This document shows, piece after piece, positions 19,739 through 29,875 of a DNA stretch of 64,000 nucleotides. The translations under genes were made by a program, and so were the position numbers. Location: the NCBI GenBank assembly GCA_963995505.1, contig OZ023198.1, positions 10,283,141 through 10,347,140 of the forward strand, given 5' to 3'. How positions within the stretch are numbered: position 1 is the first letter of the stretch; every line of letters starts with the position of its first letter. The notes below the pieces were generated by a model. The model did not search any database. It had not been told where the DNA came from and saw nothing but the letters and a program-made list of their open reading frames with translations. The stretch comes from Hypericum androsaemum (lineage: Eukaryota > Streptophyta > Magnoliopsida > Malpighiales > Hypericaceae).

Positions 19739-20470
19739 TCATAAGCGAGAGCGGCAAAGCGGACAAGATGGACTGATTTGAAACCACTTAACAATACAGT
19801 CATCATGATAAACATGTCCGCACGGTGTTCGAGCCACTCGATTCCCAGTCCCCATATCGCCCAAGCATACCCTGCACGTATCCCCCCCGACCGCCCCTTC
19901 TTCTTCGACCACGAACCTCTCCAACTTCTCCTCTCTGGACTCCTCGACCGCCCTAGTAGAAGCCTCTCGCAATGACTCCTCCAAAGCCGCATCGAGATCG
20001 GGGGAAACAAATTCTTTAACAAAGGAATTTATAATGAAGCTGAAGACACCTTTCAGAGAGATCATCCCTTCGTATCTAGCATGAAAAGGCTCATTCGCGA
20101 GCTGGCGGATCACTTCTCTTCGAACGCAAGTAGGGAGCCCTAGCTGCTCCATCGGCGAGTTGACGTACTGCACCACCGTTGATAACGACGGCGGCGGCTC
20201 ACTGGAACCAGACAACGATAAGAGTGGGGCTTTGATCCATGCCCTCCTGACGCTCGCCAGACGCGACGCCCCCGCTATTATGTCTTCGTTCCCAAAGGAG
20301 TCCACGGTGTATAAGCGGACAATCTCGTTGAGGACGAAGTCGAACTCGGCGTTTTGGGCACGAGGAGGGGTTTAAGTCATGATGGTGTCCTCCATTAGCC
20401 AGTAGCGACCAAGATTGATCTCGTATCTAGTGTTATCATCGTCTACCAAATCATCATCGTTACTCCTCAT
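19739..20470 (-). pseudogene. RING-H2 gene, copy A, with nonsense mutation
   Basis: Nearly identical to the intact gene at 26,218-26,949. From the ATG at 20470 it reads MRSNDDDLVDDDNTRY... to MT and then TAA, where the intact copy has CAA (MTQTPP). The rest is open to 19739 and keeps the full RING-H2 (CRVC...CGHVYH..C...CPLC). A shorter product from a downstream Met (MEQLGLP) is possible but would lose about half the N-terminal region. I treat it as a pseudogene. Confidence 0.8.
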
Positions 20471-20479
20471 CGTGTCGTA

Positions 20480-20875
20480 TCAGCAAGGGATGGATGATTA
20501 GGGTTTGGAAAATTCAGCAATTTGTGTATCGCAACAGATCTATTTATATATACAATTACTAAATATATAAATTCGAGATATGTACAACTAATTTCACTAA
20601 AGAATTAGGTTTTTTGTGTGTGGGTGGAATCAATCTAGGAATTAGCTAAGAGGAAAGAAACGTTAAGGGTAATGATTATCTGTAGGGGTGTGTATTCGGT
20701 ATCTACCGAATACCAAAATGCTAAAAAAAACTTTATCGATCTCGATTTCAAATAGTATTCGGTAAATTCAGTATTTACCAAATTAAATTTTGGTAAATTT
20801 AGAAAAATTATAATTTATCATTATATTAATTTAAAAATACAAATATAGTTTTAATAAACACAAATTTAAACTAAT
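20480..20875. other. RING-H2 upstream region and AT-rich spacer
   Basis: 5' flank of RING copy A, then from about 20,690 an AT-rich segment beginning AGGGGTGTGTATTCGGTATC. The start resembles hAT-type ends, but I found no matching right end or TSD. No gene. Confidence 0.4.
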
Positions 20876-21091
20876 AAGTAGCCAGTAACGATTGAAATTG
20901 ATCTCATATCTAGTGTTACCGTAACAAATCATCATTACTCATCATGTCGTATCAGCAAGGGATGGATGATATTAGGGTTTGACAAATTCAGCCAATTTGT
21001 GTATCGTAACAAATCAATATATATATACACACAATTAAATATATAAATTCGAGATATGTACAACTAATTTCACTAGAGAATTAGGTTTTTT
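20876..21091 (-). pseudogene. 5' end of another RING-H2 copy
   Basis: Matches 20,395-20,615: CAGTAACGATTG, TCATATCTAGTGTTA, TCATCATGTCGTATCAGCAA, GGGATGGATGATATTAGGGT. Only the start region and upstream flank remain, and the fragment ends where a MULE TIR begins. Confidence 0.7.
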
Positions 21092-21190
21092 GGAAAAACT
21101 ACTCTCAAGTTCCTTGGGTTTGGTTAAATATACTCAAAAGTCCTCCCTGTTTAAAAAATGATATTGTTGTCTCTCTTGTTTGATTGTATT
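21092..21190. mobile_element. Solo MULE terminal repeat
   Basis: Carries GGAAAAACTACTCTCAAG, AATATACTCAAAAGTCCTCC, TTGTCTCTCTTGTTTGATTG and TATTATACTTTC, matching the TIR of the element at 2,974-4,242. No partner TIR is nearby. The next stretch, 21,190-21,400, has no recognisable gene. Confidence 0.75.
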
Positions 21191-21399
21191 ATACTTTCAA
21201 CAAAAGTCCGTCCGAAAGTTCTGGGTATATAAGGGTTCGCCCGAAAGTTTCGAGATACGTGTGCAACGTTCTTGGAAACGCCCGAACAGTCGTTGTATCT
21301 TGGGGATGATTGCCGTAGCCCGTACCGCACTGAAATATACGGGGCAATCTCGTCTTACGGAGAAAGTGTCCAACACTTGCCTCGACTGCAGTAGCTCCT

Positions 21400-21665
21400 A
21401 ATCAAATACACCGAACCCTCCGGAAACAACAGATTGATCATCCTTACACTGTTGTACCGGGAAACAAATTCGGTAGTAGTCGTGGTCGTATCGATTGCGA
21501 GGACCACAACCTGCTACCTCGAGGAGTAAGGCAAAAGTATCAGTTCGAGTCTTAACTAATTTGAGAGACTTCTTCGTGAGCGGCCTCATCACTTCTCTTC
21601 TAGCACAACTAGGGAGCCCCAGCGGTCCGTCATCCGGTTGAACAGCTCCACCGGTGAAAAGAAAG
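21400..21665 (-). pseudogene. RING-H2 gene relic, second copy of the 6.7-kb block
   Basis: Repeats 6,800-7,035 with the same AGGGAGCCCCAGCGGTCC, CTTCTTCGTGAGCGGCCTCA and TTGTACCGGGAAACAAATTC segments. Frames are broken and there is no RING domain. Flanking AT-rich sequence to 21,890 also matches 7,060-7,260. Confidence 0.65.
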
Positions 21666-22289
21666 GCCTGTATCTACTATTTCCAGAAAAAAATTTGAGA
21701 CAATTCCAATAAAACATAAAATTTTAAAAATAATCTCAAAAGTGCAGCTGTGCAGAAATATATTACTAAATATGAACCAAAACAGAAAAAAGTCGAGACA
21801 AATTCAAAAATATCTAAAATTTCAAAAAATAATAAAAAACTGAAGAAAATACAACTGAGCAAAGTTGTATAACTAAATTGGGAAAACTACAATTGGGTTA
21901 TTGTTAGTTGATGTAGGTTGTAAGTTGTATTGGGTGGAATACACATTTATTAACGACTTCGGATTATCCGTATCCAAAAGAATTTTGGATAATTTTTTCG
22001 GGTCCGAACAGTAAATCATCAAACAACTGAAGAAATGAATGGTAAACAACTTATCGATGCTAAACATTGGTTGAAGTCACGGAGAGATTCACAAACAACT
22101 TATCTGGAACCCATTTACTTAGATGAGCATAATAAATCAGTGAAGAAATGAATTTGGTTCAGTCTTTAGAGCTCTTTGTCTACAGAGAGCGTAATTATTC
22201 CTATCCTTGATGATATAATGAACTCAGAATAGCAAGATACAAAAGGAGCTTTCGCGATCAAAAAGCAAAAACCAGATTCACTTTAATCA

Positions 22290-23578
22290 GAGCAAAACTA
22301 TTAAGCACAGGCATGCCTAAGACGCCTTTTCTTCCTCGCCATCTTCTCGGGCCATGTCTCCCTCTTCTTCTCCTTCTTTACAGCTTCAGGCTGCTTCAAA
22401 AACTTTGGATCGACTGGATATTCTTTGGGTGTTATTGGCACCCCGTTGCTAACAGCTTAAAAGCGCATTAGCTCTATCAAGACGATTGTGCGCGCACCAC
22501 TTCCCCATCAACAAGTCATGCGTCTTCTCCCCAGGTTGGCACCGTCGGCTTTCATCATCTCAAACACGCTCATTGCATGCTCAAGCCTTTATATGCCACA
22601 AAATCTTCAAGAAGCCATAGCAAGCCTTCTTCTCGGCTTATCACAAAAAGAACAACCCTGTTCCCCCATCCTAAGGAACAGACTCATCGCATCCTGCATC
22701 CTCCTAATCTAGCATAGATTAACAATCAACACATTGCAGGTCTCCACATCTCTCAGGATGCCCCTAACATCCATCTCGTCTAAGACCTTCTCCACCTCAG
22801 AATCCATCCTAAACGGATCCTTCTCCCTACAGAGCCGAGAAACACAATCAAGAATCACATTGTACGCCGATGCACCGATCTCAAACCCACCCCTAAACAT
22901 CTCCCCGACCAACCTCTTCGCCTCATCGAGCTTCCCATCAACAAACCAACCTCTAACCAACGAATCGCACATCCCCTCATCCGGGAACATCTCATCAGCC
23001 AAATTCTTCACCTTCTTCTCGGCGTAACTCGCGTACCCATTTTCGCACAACTTGCCAACCACCAACCTAAGCGATTCCCTGTCCCTCTAAAACCCGCAAT
23101 CCCTCTCCATCCGCTCAAAAAACCCGACAACCTGCGTCGCCCTACCCGGCCTAACAAGCCTATCAAACACCCTTACCTTGAAGAAGCAGCTCGTGGGTGG
23201 CCTTGAAATCCGTCCTCCGCCCGAAGTAGTCCACGAAGAACGACACCGTCTCGTCAGTCTGGTCGAAAGCCGCCGCCTTTATGAGCCACTGGTGGAACCC
23301 AAGCACCGATCGGCCGGCCTCGAGGGCGAGGTTGAGGGCCTGGAGGAGAAGTGAAGGCTCAGCCTCTGGGGTATAGGGAGGGGATCGGCGGCGGCGGCTT
23401 CGGGTTTGAGGAGCTCATCGGAGAGAGATTGGGCTATGGGATTAGGGTTAGGGTTCAGGGTTTTAGAAAGGGTGGAAAAGGGCAGTTTGGGGAAATGGTT
23501 GGGGGCAAAATGGGAAGAGGTAGAAGAAAGGCAGCGGTTGAGGAGACGCCGGAGCTGGATCGTGGTTAAAGGAGGCAT
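22290..23578 (-). pseudogene. PNM1: PNM1-like PPR gene, broken copy 2
   Basis: Starts at 23578 (MPPLTTIQLRRLLNRCLSST). It has a frameshift after the AAAADP segment near 23,385, an internal deletion near 23,160-23,175, and a TAG inside GF-stop-RDRESL near 23,080. It then has a clean PPR stretch 23,065-22,709 (CENGYASYAEKKVKNLADEM, CDSLVRGWFVDGKLDEAKRL, YNVILDCVSRLCREKDPF), a stop at VNLC, and an eroded 3' part with deletions. Its lesions differ from copy 1, so an intact ancestor was duplicated and both copies then decayed. Confidence 0.88.
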
Positions 23579-23639
23579 CTTTCTCCTCCTCCTCTTCTTC
23601 TTCCTCTGAATTTTATTTGTTTCGGTCACTAGGAGGAGG

Positions 23640-24395
23640 AGGAGGGAGAAAGGGAGTGAAGAAGCGGGAAGCTCCCAAAGTCCAAAAGGACCAAAACCTG
23701 AGAGGGTGGATTGGGTCCCACAAGGTGAAATAGTTGTTGGCCTTGATGGGTTTGGATAAGGCCCATTTTATGAAGTCCAGAGGGCCCTATTTGGGGGTTT
23801 TTTGGTTAATTTTTATTTAAACGGGTTAGCTTAAATCTTTAAAATTTTAGAAAATATTGGACTTTGTTCTTCTCTCCTATAAAGTTTTTCAATTTTTGCA
23901 AGAAATGAAAATTGATTCTGCGATTCTTAAAAAATGAGGTAGATAGTTGTCATCTTACTCATTAATTCTTTGGGCTCATCTTACTCATTAATTCTTTGGG
24001 CTTCTTTTGAAAGAAAAAAAAATGTTGCTCATAGCTAAGTTTCTTTTATCTAATATCACTATATTCGAGACCACAAAATCGAGTACTTGAAAATGTCTGG
24101 ATATCAGACATTATAAACAAAAGATACTTTGATGTAGCAACTAATTTAGTTTTGACATCGATGGGAAATTATCCCCACTAAATTATATTTAGGTTCCGCA
24201 CATTTTTTATTTATCTCACAGAAAAGTTAAATTTGAATAATAATTCAGTGTAATTTGCATGAGAGATCACCTTTCAATAAAAATTGCATGAGAGATGGAA
24301 CATTAACGTTAAATCTAATGAATGCTAGATAATAATGTGACGTCCTACACGTCATTACCATGTCATAGCGTTGAATATTTAAAAAAATATATTAT
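23640..24395. other. PNM1 copy 2 upstream region
   Basis: Collinear with 16,140-16,600 up to about 24,075, then unmatched AT-rich sequence to the MULE. A short direct repeat (CATCTTACTCATTAATTCTT twice) is at about 23,950-23,995. No gene. Confidence 0.5.
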
Positions 24396-24404
24396 TTCTT
24401 AATA

Positions 24405-25010
24405 GGGAAAAGTCTACTTTAGTACCCTGTGGTATCACGAAAAATCAAGTCAGTACCCTGTGGTTTAAAACGTATCAATTGAGTCATACTTATTCCAATT
24501 AACATCAATTAGAGGCCCGGGCAGCTGCTCGGACCTGCCCGAACCTACCCGACCCCTGCCCGAACTACGTGGCCAGCCACGTCACCAAATTTTGATGACG
24601 TGGCGCCACGTGGAGAGGAGGAGGAGGAGGACGCGGGGAGGAGGAGGAGGAGGACGTGGGGGGAGGAGGAGGAGGACGCGGGGAGGAGGAGGAGGACGCG
24701 GGGAAGGAGGAGGAGGAGGACGCGGGGAGGAGGAGGAGGAGGAGGAGGAGGAGGAGGCGGAGGAGGAGGGGAGGAGGAGGAGGAGGGAAGGAGATGGATG
24801 TCCACGTGGCGCCACGTCATCAAAATTTGGTGACGTGGCTGGCCACGTAGTTCGGGCAGGGGTCGGGTAGGTTCGGGCAGGTCCGGGCAGCTGCCCGGGC
24901 CTCTAATTGATGTTAATTGGAATAAGTATGACTCAATTGATACGTTTTAAACCACAGGGTACTGACTTGATTTTTTGCGATACTACAGGGTACTAAAGTG
25001 GACTTCTCCC
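24405..25010. mobile_element. Complete GGA-core MULE, 606 bp, 9-bp TSD
   Basis: Flanked by perfect TTCTTAATA at 24,396-24,404 and 25,011-25,019. The inverted arms are about 205 bp each and nearly identical: GGGAAAAGTCTACTTTAGTA at the left, GGGAGAAGTCCACTTTAGTA at the right reverse-complemented. Each holds ACCCTGTGGTTTAAAACGTA, CCCGGGCAGCTG and GACGTGGCGCCACGTGGA. The centre (about 24,615-24,790) is a GGAGGAGGACGCG minisatellite. It has no coding capacity. The long GE- or PS-rich frames are composition artefacts. The site is empty at 16,752-16,760. Related arms lie at 5.4, 18.3 and 63.8 kb. Confidence 0.9.
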
Positions 25011-25179
25011 TTCTTAATATTTCTCTCTTTTCTCCAATGAATTTAGAAAAAATACATGTTCATTGTGCATCCATAAACAAGAAGTCGTTTTTCATATATG
25101 GTAACTGGCATTCAATGTTCCTTGATTATTGTATCTTTATCGTAATTATTATCAAATCCTATATTAACAAGTAATTCTT

Positions 25180-25554
25180 CAAAAAGGCAATGGACTCTTG
25201 AAGGAAATGTTGCAAGGGAGAGGCGAAGAAGCTCCAGATGGGAGGAGGCAGCTTAATAGTTGCTCACCCTCACTCGCTCAGGCAAGCCAAACCCTTTGCT
25301 TTGGCTCTACTCCCTCCTTCCTGTATAAAGTTCGAAAGCTCCAATCTTTATGCTTCCCTCCCCTAGAAGAAGAGAGCTTCATTCTTTTACATGTTTGTTT
25401 TGGTCATACCTTTATAGTTTCCAGTTCTGGGTTGCTCGGAATTTTGCGTGATCTGTTTTGGTCATGCCCTTACGATTCCAGTTTTGGGTTGATCAAAAGA
25501 GATCTCTCCCTCCCTTGGTACATACACTAAGTTGATTCTAATTCATCTCGTTCA
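25180..25554 (+). pseudogene. Truncated copy of the CSTF50 5' end (copy B)
   Basis: Identical by eye to 18,701-19,075: eroded exon 1, start of intron 1, two repeat units, then sequence from just before exon 5. No usable reading frame of CstF-50 remains. Confidence 0.75.
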
Positions 25555-26217
25555 CTATATGACAAACTCGAGTGTATTGGATTCTGACATAATGGTCCAA
25601 AAGAATGAGAAGGTGAATAGGCCATTCTTATTACAAAAAATACCAACCCCATCCTTGAAATGATGAAACCGATTTGTATCATCCCTCACAACTATCTTCC
25701 TCTTCTCTGGCCTCGAGATAAACTTGGTAGCCTCATGACACAAGCTCAACGAAGATTTTTCGTAATCCTAAGTGAAGTTCCTGCGCGCGCTGGTACTAGT
25801 AAGTCTGTACGCTATTTATTGCTAGTCTCTCGCTCGCTGTGATTACAACAGAGAGTCTAGGCCACTTCAAACCATGCAACATTAAAGACTCTGCATTGGA
25901 GGGCAAATCCGGCTACCTTGATCCATCCTTCTCTCTCAGCATTTTCGAGCGGATTGTCTTTCAACTTCGAAACACAACACAATCCCAGGAAGCATAGAGA
26001 TTTGATAATTGAACGTGCTGACCAGGGATATCCAATGCGAAAAGTTGTTCAGCTGCCTAAAGTCACACGACGATGAATCTTGCAAGCAGTTAAATCCCCA
26101 GACAGACACCAGGAAGGACCTGGTCGAATAGGCAGGCATATTATAATGATTATTCCATAATAACAAATGGTAATAATTCACTCCATAACAAGTGGCAATA
26201 CCGGAGGACGATCACAA

Positions 26218-26949
26218 TCATAAGCGAGAGCGGCAAAGCGGACAAGATGGACTGATTTGAAACCACTTAACAATACAGTCATCATGATAAACATGTCCGC
26301 ACGGTGTTCGAGCCACTCGATTCCCAGTCCCCATATCGCCCAAGCATACCCTGCACGTATCCCCCCCGACCGCCCCTTCTTCTTCGACCACGAACCTCTC
26401 CAACTTCTCCTCTCTGGACTCCTCGACCGCCCTAGTAGAAGCCTCTCGCAATGACTCCTCCAAAGCCGCATCGAGATCGGGGGAAACAAATTCTTTAACA
26501 AAGGAATTTATAATGAAGCTGAAGACACCTTTCAGAGAGATCATCCCTTCGTATCTAGCATGAAAAGGCTCATTCGCGAGCTGGCGGATCACTTCTCTTC
26601 GAACGCAAGTAGGGAGCCCTAGCTGCTCCATCGGCGAGTTGACGTACTGCACCACCGTTGATAACGACGGCGGCGGCTCACTGGAACCAGACAACGATAA
26701 GAGTGGGGCTTTGATCCATGCCCTCCTGACGCTCGCCAGACGCGACGCCCCCGCTATTATGTCTTCGTTCCCAAAGGAGTCCACTTTGTATAAGCGGACA
26801 ATCTCGTTGAGGACGAAGTCGAACTCGGCGTTTTGGGCACGAGGAGGGGTTTGGGTCATGATGGTGTCCTCCATTAGCCAGTAGCGACCAAGATTGATCT
26901 CGTATCTAGTGTTATCATCGTCTACCAAATCGTCATCGTTACTCCTCAT
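26218..26949 (-). CDS. RING-H2 finger protein, probable E3 ubiquitin ligase
   Basis: Single-exon gene of 243 codons from the ATG at 26949. The C-terminal RING-H2 finger spans about residues 199-239 with all eight ligands in C3H2C3 order: CRVC, CGH, YH, C, CPLC. The family recruits an E2 and ubiquitinates targets; the target here is unknown. The N-terminal 190 residues are acidic at the start (MRSNDDDLVDDDNTRY) with a probable helical middle (LGLPTCVRREVIRQLANEPF, DLDAALEESLREASTRAVEE). I see no membrane segment or signal peptide. It is the only intact member of a local family with at least five broken copies. The start is the first ATG and lies just inside the conserved upstream block. Confidence 0.85.
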   Translation of the reverse strand: MRSNDDDLVDDDNTRYEINLGRYWLMEDTIMTQTPPRAQNAEFDFVLNEIVRLYKVDSFGNEDIIAGASRLASVRRAWIKAPLLSLSGSSEPPPSLSTVVQYVNSPMEQLGLPTCVRREVIRQLANEPFHARYEGMISLKGVFSFIINSFVKEFVSPDLDAALEESLREASTRAVEESREEKLERFVVEEEGAVGGDTCRVCLGDMGTGNRVARTPCGHVYHDDCIVKWFQISPSCPLCRSRL

Positions 26950-27088
26950 CGTGTCGTATCAGCAAGGGATGGATGATTAGGGTTTGGAAAATTCAGCAAT
27001 TTGTGTATCGCAACAGATCTATTTATATATACAATTACTAAATATATAAATTCGAGATATGTAGAACTAATTTAACTAGGAAAATAGT

Positions 27089-27453
27089 TTTTTTTGTTGG
27101 AATCAATCTAGGAATTAGCTAAGCCCAAAGAAACAGCGCTCGGATTGTGTGCAGAAGCACAATCCATTCCCGCACGGCGCGGGAAGAAACGTGGTCCTTT
27201 AGATCAGGCCAATCCTGATTTGACAGCTATTATTATCCAGGGGTAATTTTGTCTATAGTCATTTTATTTCCTTGTTGCACATGTGTCATTGGATTTGGTA
27301 CGATCAATGAATGACCGCGACGCGTGCTCCTTACTATCAATTAATGGTCCACATTTTTTTTTTGTTTTTATTTCTCGGGTGGTACATTTTTTTATGTTCC
27401 CTTATTTTTTTTAATGTGACCTCATTTCTATTTTTTTAAGCGATCGACAAATT
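27089..27453. other. Spacer between the RING gene and RLP fragment
   Basis: AT-rich, no gene. Includes CCGCACGGCGCGGGAAG near 27,170 and poly-T runs. The RLP frame becomes recognisable at about 27,454. Confidence 0.4.
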
Positions 27454-28123
27454 TTGGTTGGGTTGGCCAAGAACGACTTCTCCGGTCGGATTCCAGAGTC
27501 TATCTCGCAAATATACCGCCTCCTTCTGTTGGATTTGTCAGGGAACAGGTTCTCTGGTAGGGTCCCGGCCTTCAATCCTGATGCACTCTTAGCCTATGTT
27601 GATTTCTCTTACAATCAGCTCTCAGGAGACCTCCCAGTGTCCTTCTCCACAGAAACCATGATACTTTCACTGGGAAGCAACAAGTTCTCTGGCAGGATGT
27701 CAAGAAACCTGACAAACCTGAGCAAGCCCGACAAGTTTCGGAAATCTAGACAGCGTAGAGAGCTTGGACATGTCACACAACAATCTATCAGGTTCGATCC
27801 CATCGACGTTGTCCAAGCTGCAGCAGCTCAGCATTCTTGATGTCAGCAATAATCACCTGCAGGGTCCTATACCTCGAGGCAGTCAAATGGACACGATGAA
27901 TGATCCAAACTATTTTGCCAACAACAGTGGAGTTTGCGGGATGCAGATTTGGGTTCCGTGTTCAACCGATCAGCAGCCAACTACCACGGAGCCAACACGA
28001 GATGAAGAAGATTGGTTCTCATGGGGAGCAGCCGGGATCGGCTACTCGTTTGGCTTCTTTGTGACAGTTGCTATAATGTTCATAACAGGCTGGCCACGCT
28101 GTATGGCGGCCATCAAGTCCTAA
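27454..28123 (+). pseudogene. Receptor-like protein (LRR, RLP46-like), C-terminal remnant
   Basis: Reads GLAKNDFSGRIPESISQIYR, LLLLDLSGNRFSGRVPAFNP and LALGSNKFSG-like repeats up to NLTNLS. It then shifts frame into SPTSFGNLDSVESLDMSHNN, LSGSIPSTLSKLQQLSILDV and NNHLQGPIPRGSQMD. The end has NNSGVCGMQIWVPC, an acidic juxtamembrane stretch (TRDEEDWFSWG) and a transmembrane helix (IGYSFGFFVTVAIMF) with a short tail to TAA at 28123. Such proteins are plasma-membrane LRR receptors without a kinase. The signal peptide and most LRRs are missing, and several repeats are deleted at about 27,722, where the frame breaks. Non-functional. Confidence 0.82.
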
Positions 28124-28504
28124 GCGCACGGACAGGGCGACATTCAAGCGTAGCCTCCAACAGGGTACCAAGCAGATTGACTCGATGACAGCTATAGTAT
28201 TGTATGAAGGACGCTCGAAAGAAAGCAGCTCGAAAACTGGTTCCCCAGCAAGCTTTTAGGAGCATTTAATGCCTTTTCTGTCGTTGATCGGCTTTCTGTA
28301 CTTGTACCAGTCACCTCACCTCTATATAGCAAAATAATGCTTCTATTTCTGCAATGGCATCTCTATTCTCATGTTAAACCAACTTCTCTTCCACTATCAT
28401 TTGATCTAAGGTACTCCCATCCTAGAAACTGATAATAAAATATACAATACATTCATTTAAACTTCACGAAACCACGAGCAGAATGTTGTATCTGAAAACG
28501 TCAA

Positions 28505-28529
28505 TCATCATCATCATCATCATCATCAT
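28505..28529 (+). repeat. (ATC)n microsatellite
   Basis: About eight ATC units in the intergenic region after the RLP remnant. Confidence 0.95.
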
Positions 28530-28749
28530 GAACAAATGCAGTTTGCAAGGACCAAGAGGCAGTAGTGACATTCTTCTTTCTTCTCCGAATAAAACGTGGG
28601 GTCCAAGTGAAATGAAACAATGAACTAAGAATCTAAAACCCTCTAAACCAAGTCGGATAAATCATATACTCGCATAAGATACAAGGCAGCATATAGCATT
28701 TTCGACCACTCCAATACAATTTATTCACCCAGGGAAGCAGCAAGTATTT

Positions 28750-29040
28750 ATTATACTCTTGGGTCCCCTAGCTGACGTAATCAATCAATTTTTTTAAGTA
28801 AATGACTCGAGGGTCGCCACAGATGGTGTAAGATTCACCGGAAGGAAGATTGGAGTCGATTTCAGGGGTATAATAGTTATTTGAGGATTAAAAAATATAC
28901 AAATCGATTGAAGACATCAGCCAGGGAGCCGAGAATATAAAAAATACCAAACTACATGAACTAAAAAAATGAGAAGGCAAACTACAGGCTCCTTATCTTC
29001 TATTTCACCAAACACCAGTGATCCAGATGTAATTTACCCT
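28750..29040. mobile_element. Decayed MULE-like element (inner TIR parts)
   Basis: ACTCTTGGGTCCCCTAGCTG at the left and GACATCAGCCAGGGAGCCGA at the right form an inverted pair resembling the inner TIR of the elements at 2,974 and 49,877. The right part ends near CAGATGTAATTTACCCT. The outer left end is not clear and no TSD was found. The rest of 28,124-29,300 shows nothing coding. Confidence 0.4.
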
Positions 29041-29875
29041 TGTTTTTTAAGCCTAGTCGCTAATGTCACATACCATAACTTGTCTTAAAAATCCGACCGG
29101 TTTGGTAAAATTGAGTTAGCTAGGCTATCACCACACCGATTAACTTAGCCATATGTGTGAACCACTCGCACATCCCAATTTCACACGAGTTCCCTAGTGA
29201 TTACAGTTCAGGAGGAGATAGAAATGTGGCCGGGGTCGATTAAGGAATCCTTCAACCAGCTTTCAGGGAAGCTCGTTTACAAGTTTATGACTAGTTTAGC
29301 TTAGCATTTACTGATTTTTTAAAGTGTGTTTAAAAAGGTGGAAAAAGATGAGGGTACAACGAAATTAAATTTTATTTGGTCAAATAAGTTTACCACGAAT
29401 ATACATTCAACTCATATTTCAATCAAATTCATTATTTCCGGCATTTTTTTCCAACCTTTCAAACAAATTCTTAATGATGGTTCGAAATAACAAAACATAA
29501 CAACACTTTGTTTCTCTAATGGTGTACGTATAACACAAATATCAAAATTTACTAAAGAACCAAAGAAAACAACCGAGCACCAAATAATAGATAAATGAAT
29601 GAAAGAGGCAGATTTCAATTCAGGCTTCAGAAGACTAGTAAATTTAAAGATTAGAAAATCTGCAATTTATGATTCGATTAATAGTTAACTTTACCATTGG
29701 AGGCAAAATTTTAAGCCAGGTCACAAAATTAATGAAGAAACAAAGTTGGAGATAGAAGTTGATAGAAAACAATGAAGATCCACAAGACTCGAGCTTAGAA
29801 GTTCACTCAAAATCCTCAGTAACAAGAATCTACTAAAACACCATTTCAAGAAAAAAAATCCAACACAATTTCAAC

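Larger units (their letters stand above)
18285..20610. repeat. Near-identical 2.3-kb duplicated block, copy A
   Basis: Matches 24,765-27,088 at a constant offset of 6,479 in the parts checked, with only a handful of differences seen (for example GGTGGTGTGG/GGTGACGTGG near 18,345; ACGGTG/ACTTTG and TTTAAG/TTTGGG near 20,305-20,375). Very recent, or an assembly duplicate. Confidence 0.9.
24765..27088. repeat. Near-identical 2.3-kb duplicated block, copy B
   Basis: Partner of 18,285-20,610. Contains the MULE right arm, the truncated CSTF50 5' copy, an unrecognised segment (25,555-26,140) and the intact RING-H2 gene. Confidence 0.9.

Noticed and set aside
24592..24870. Long Glu/Gly-rich and Pro/Ser-rich frames on both strands of the GGA minisatellite
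   Set aside because: Triplet-periodic DNA is open in several frames at once; no conserved domain. Only the 18,048-18,341 frame is kept because it joins a RING domain.
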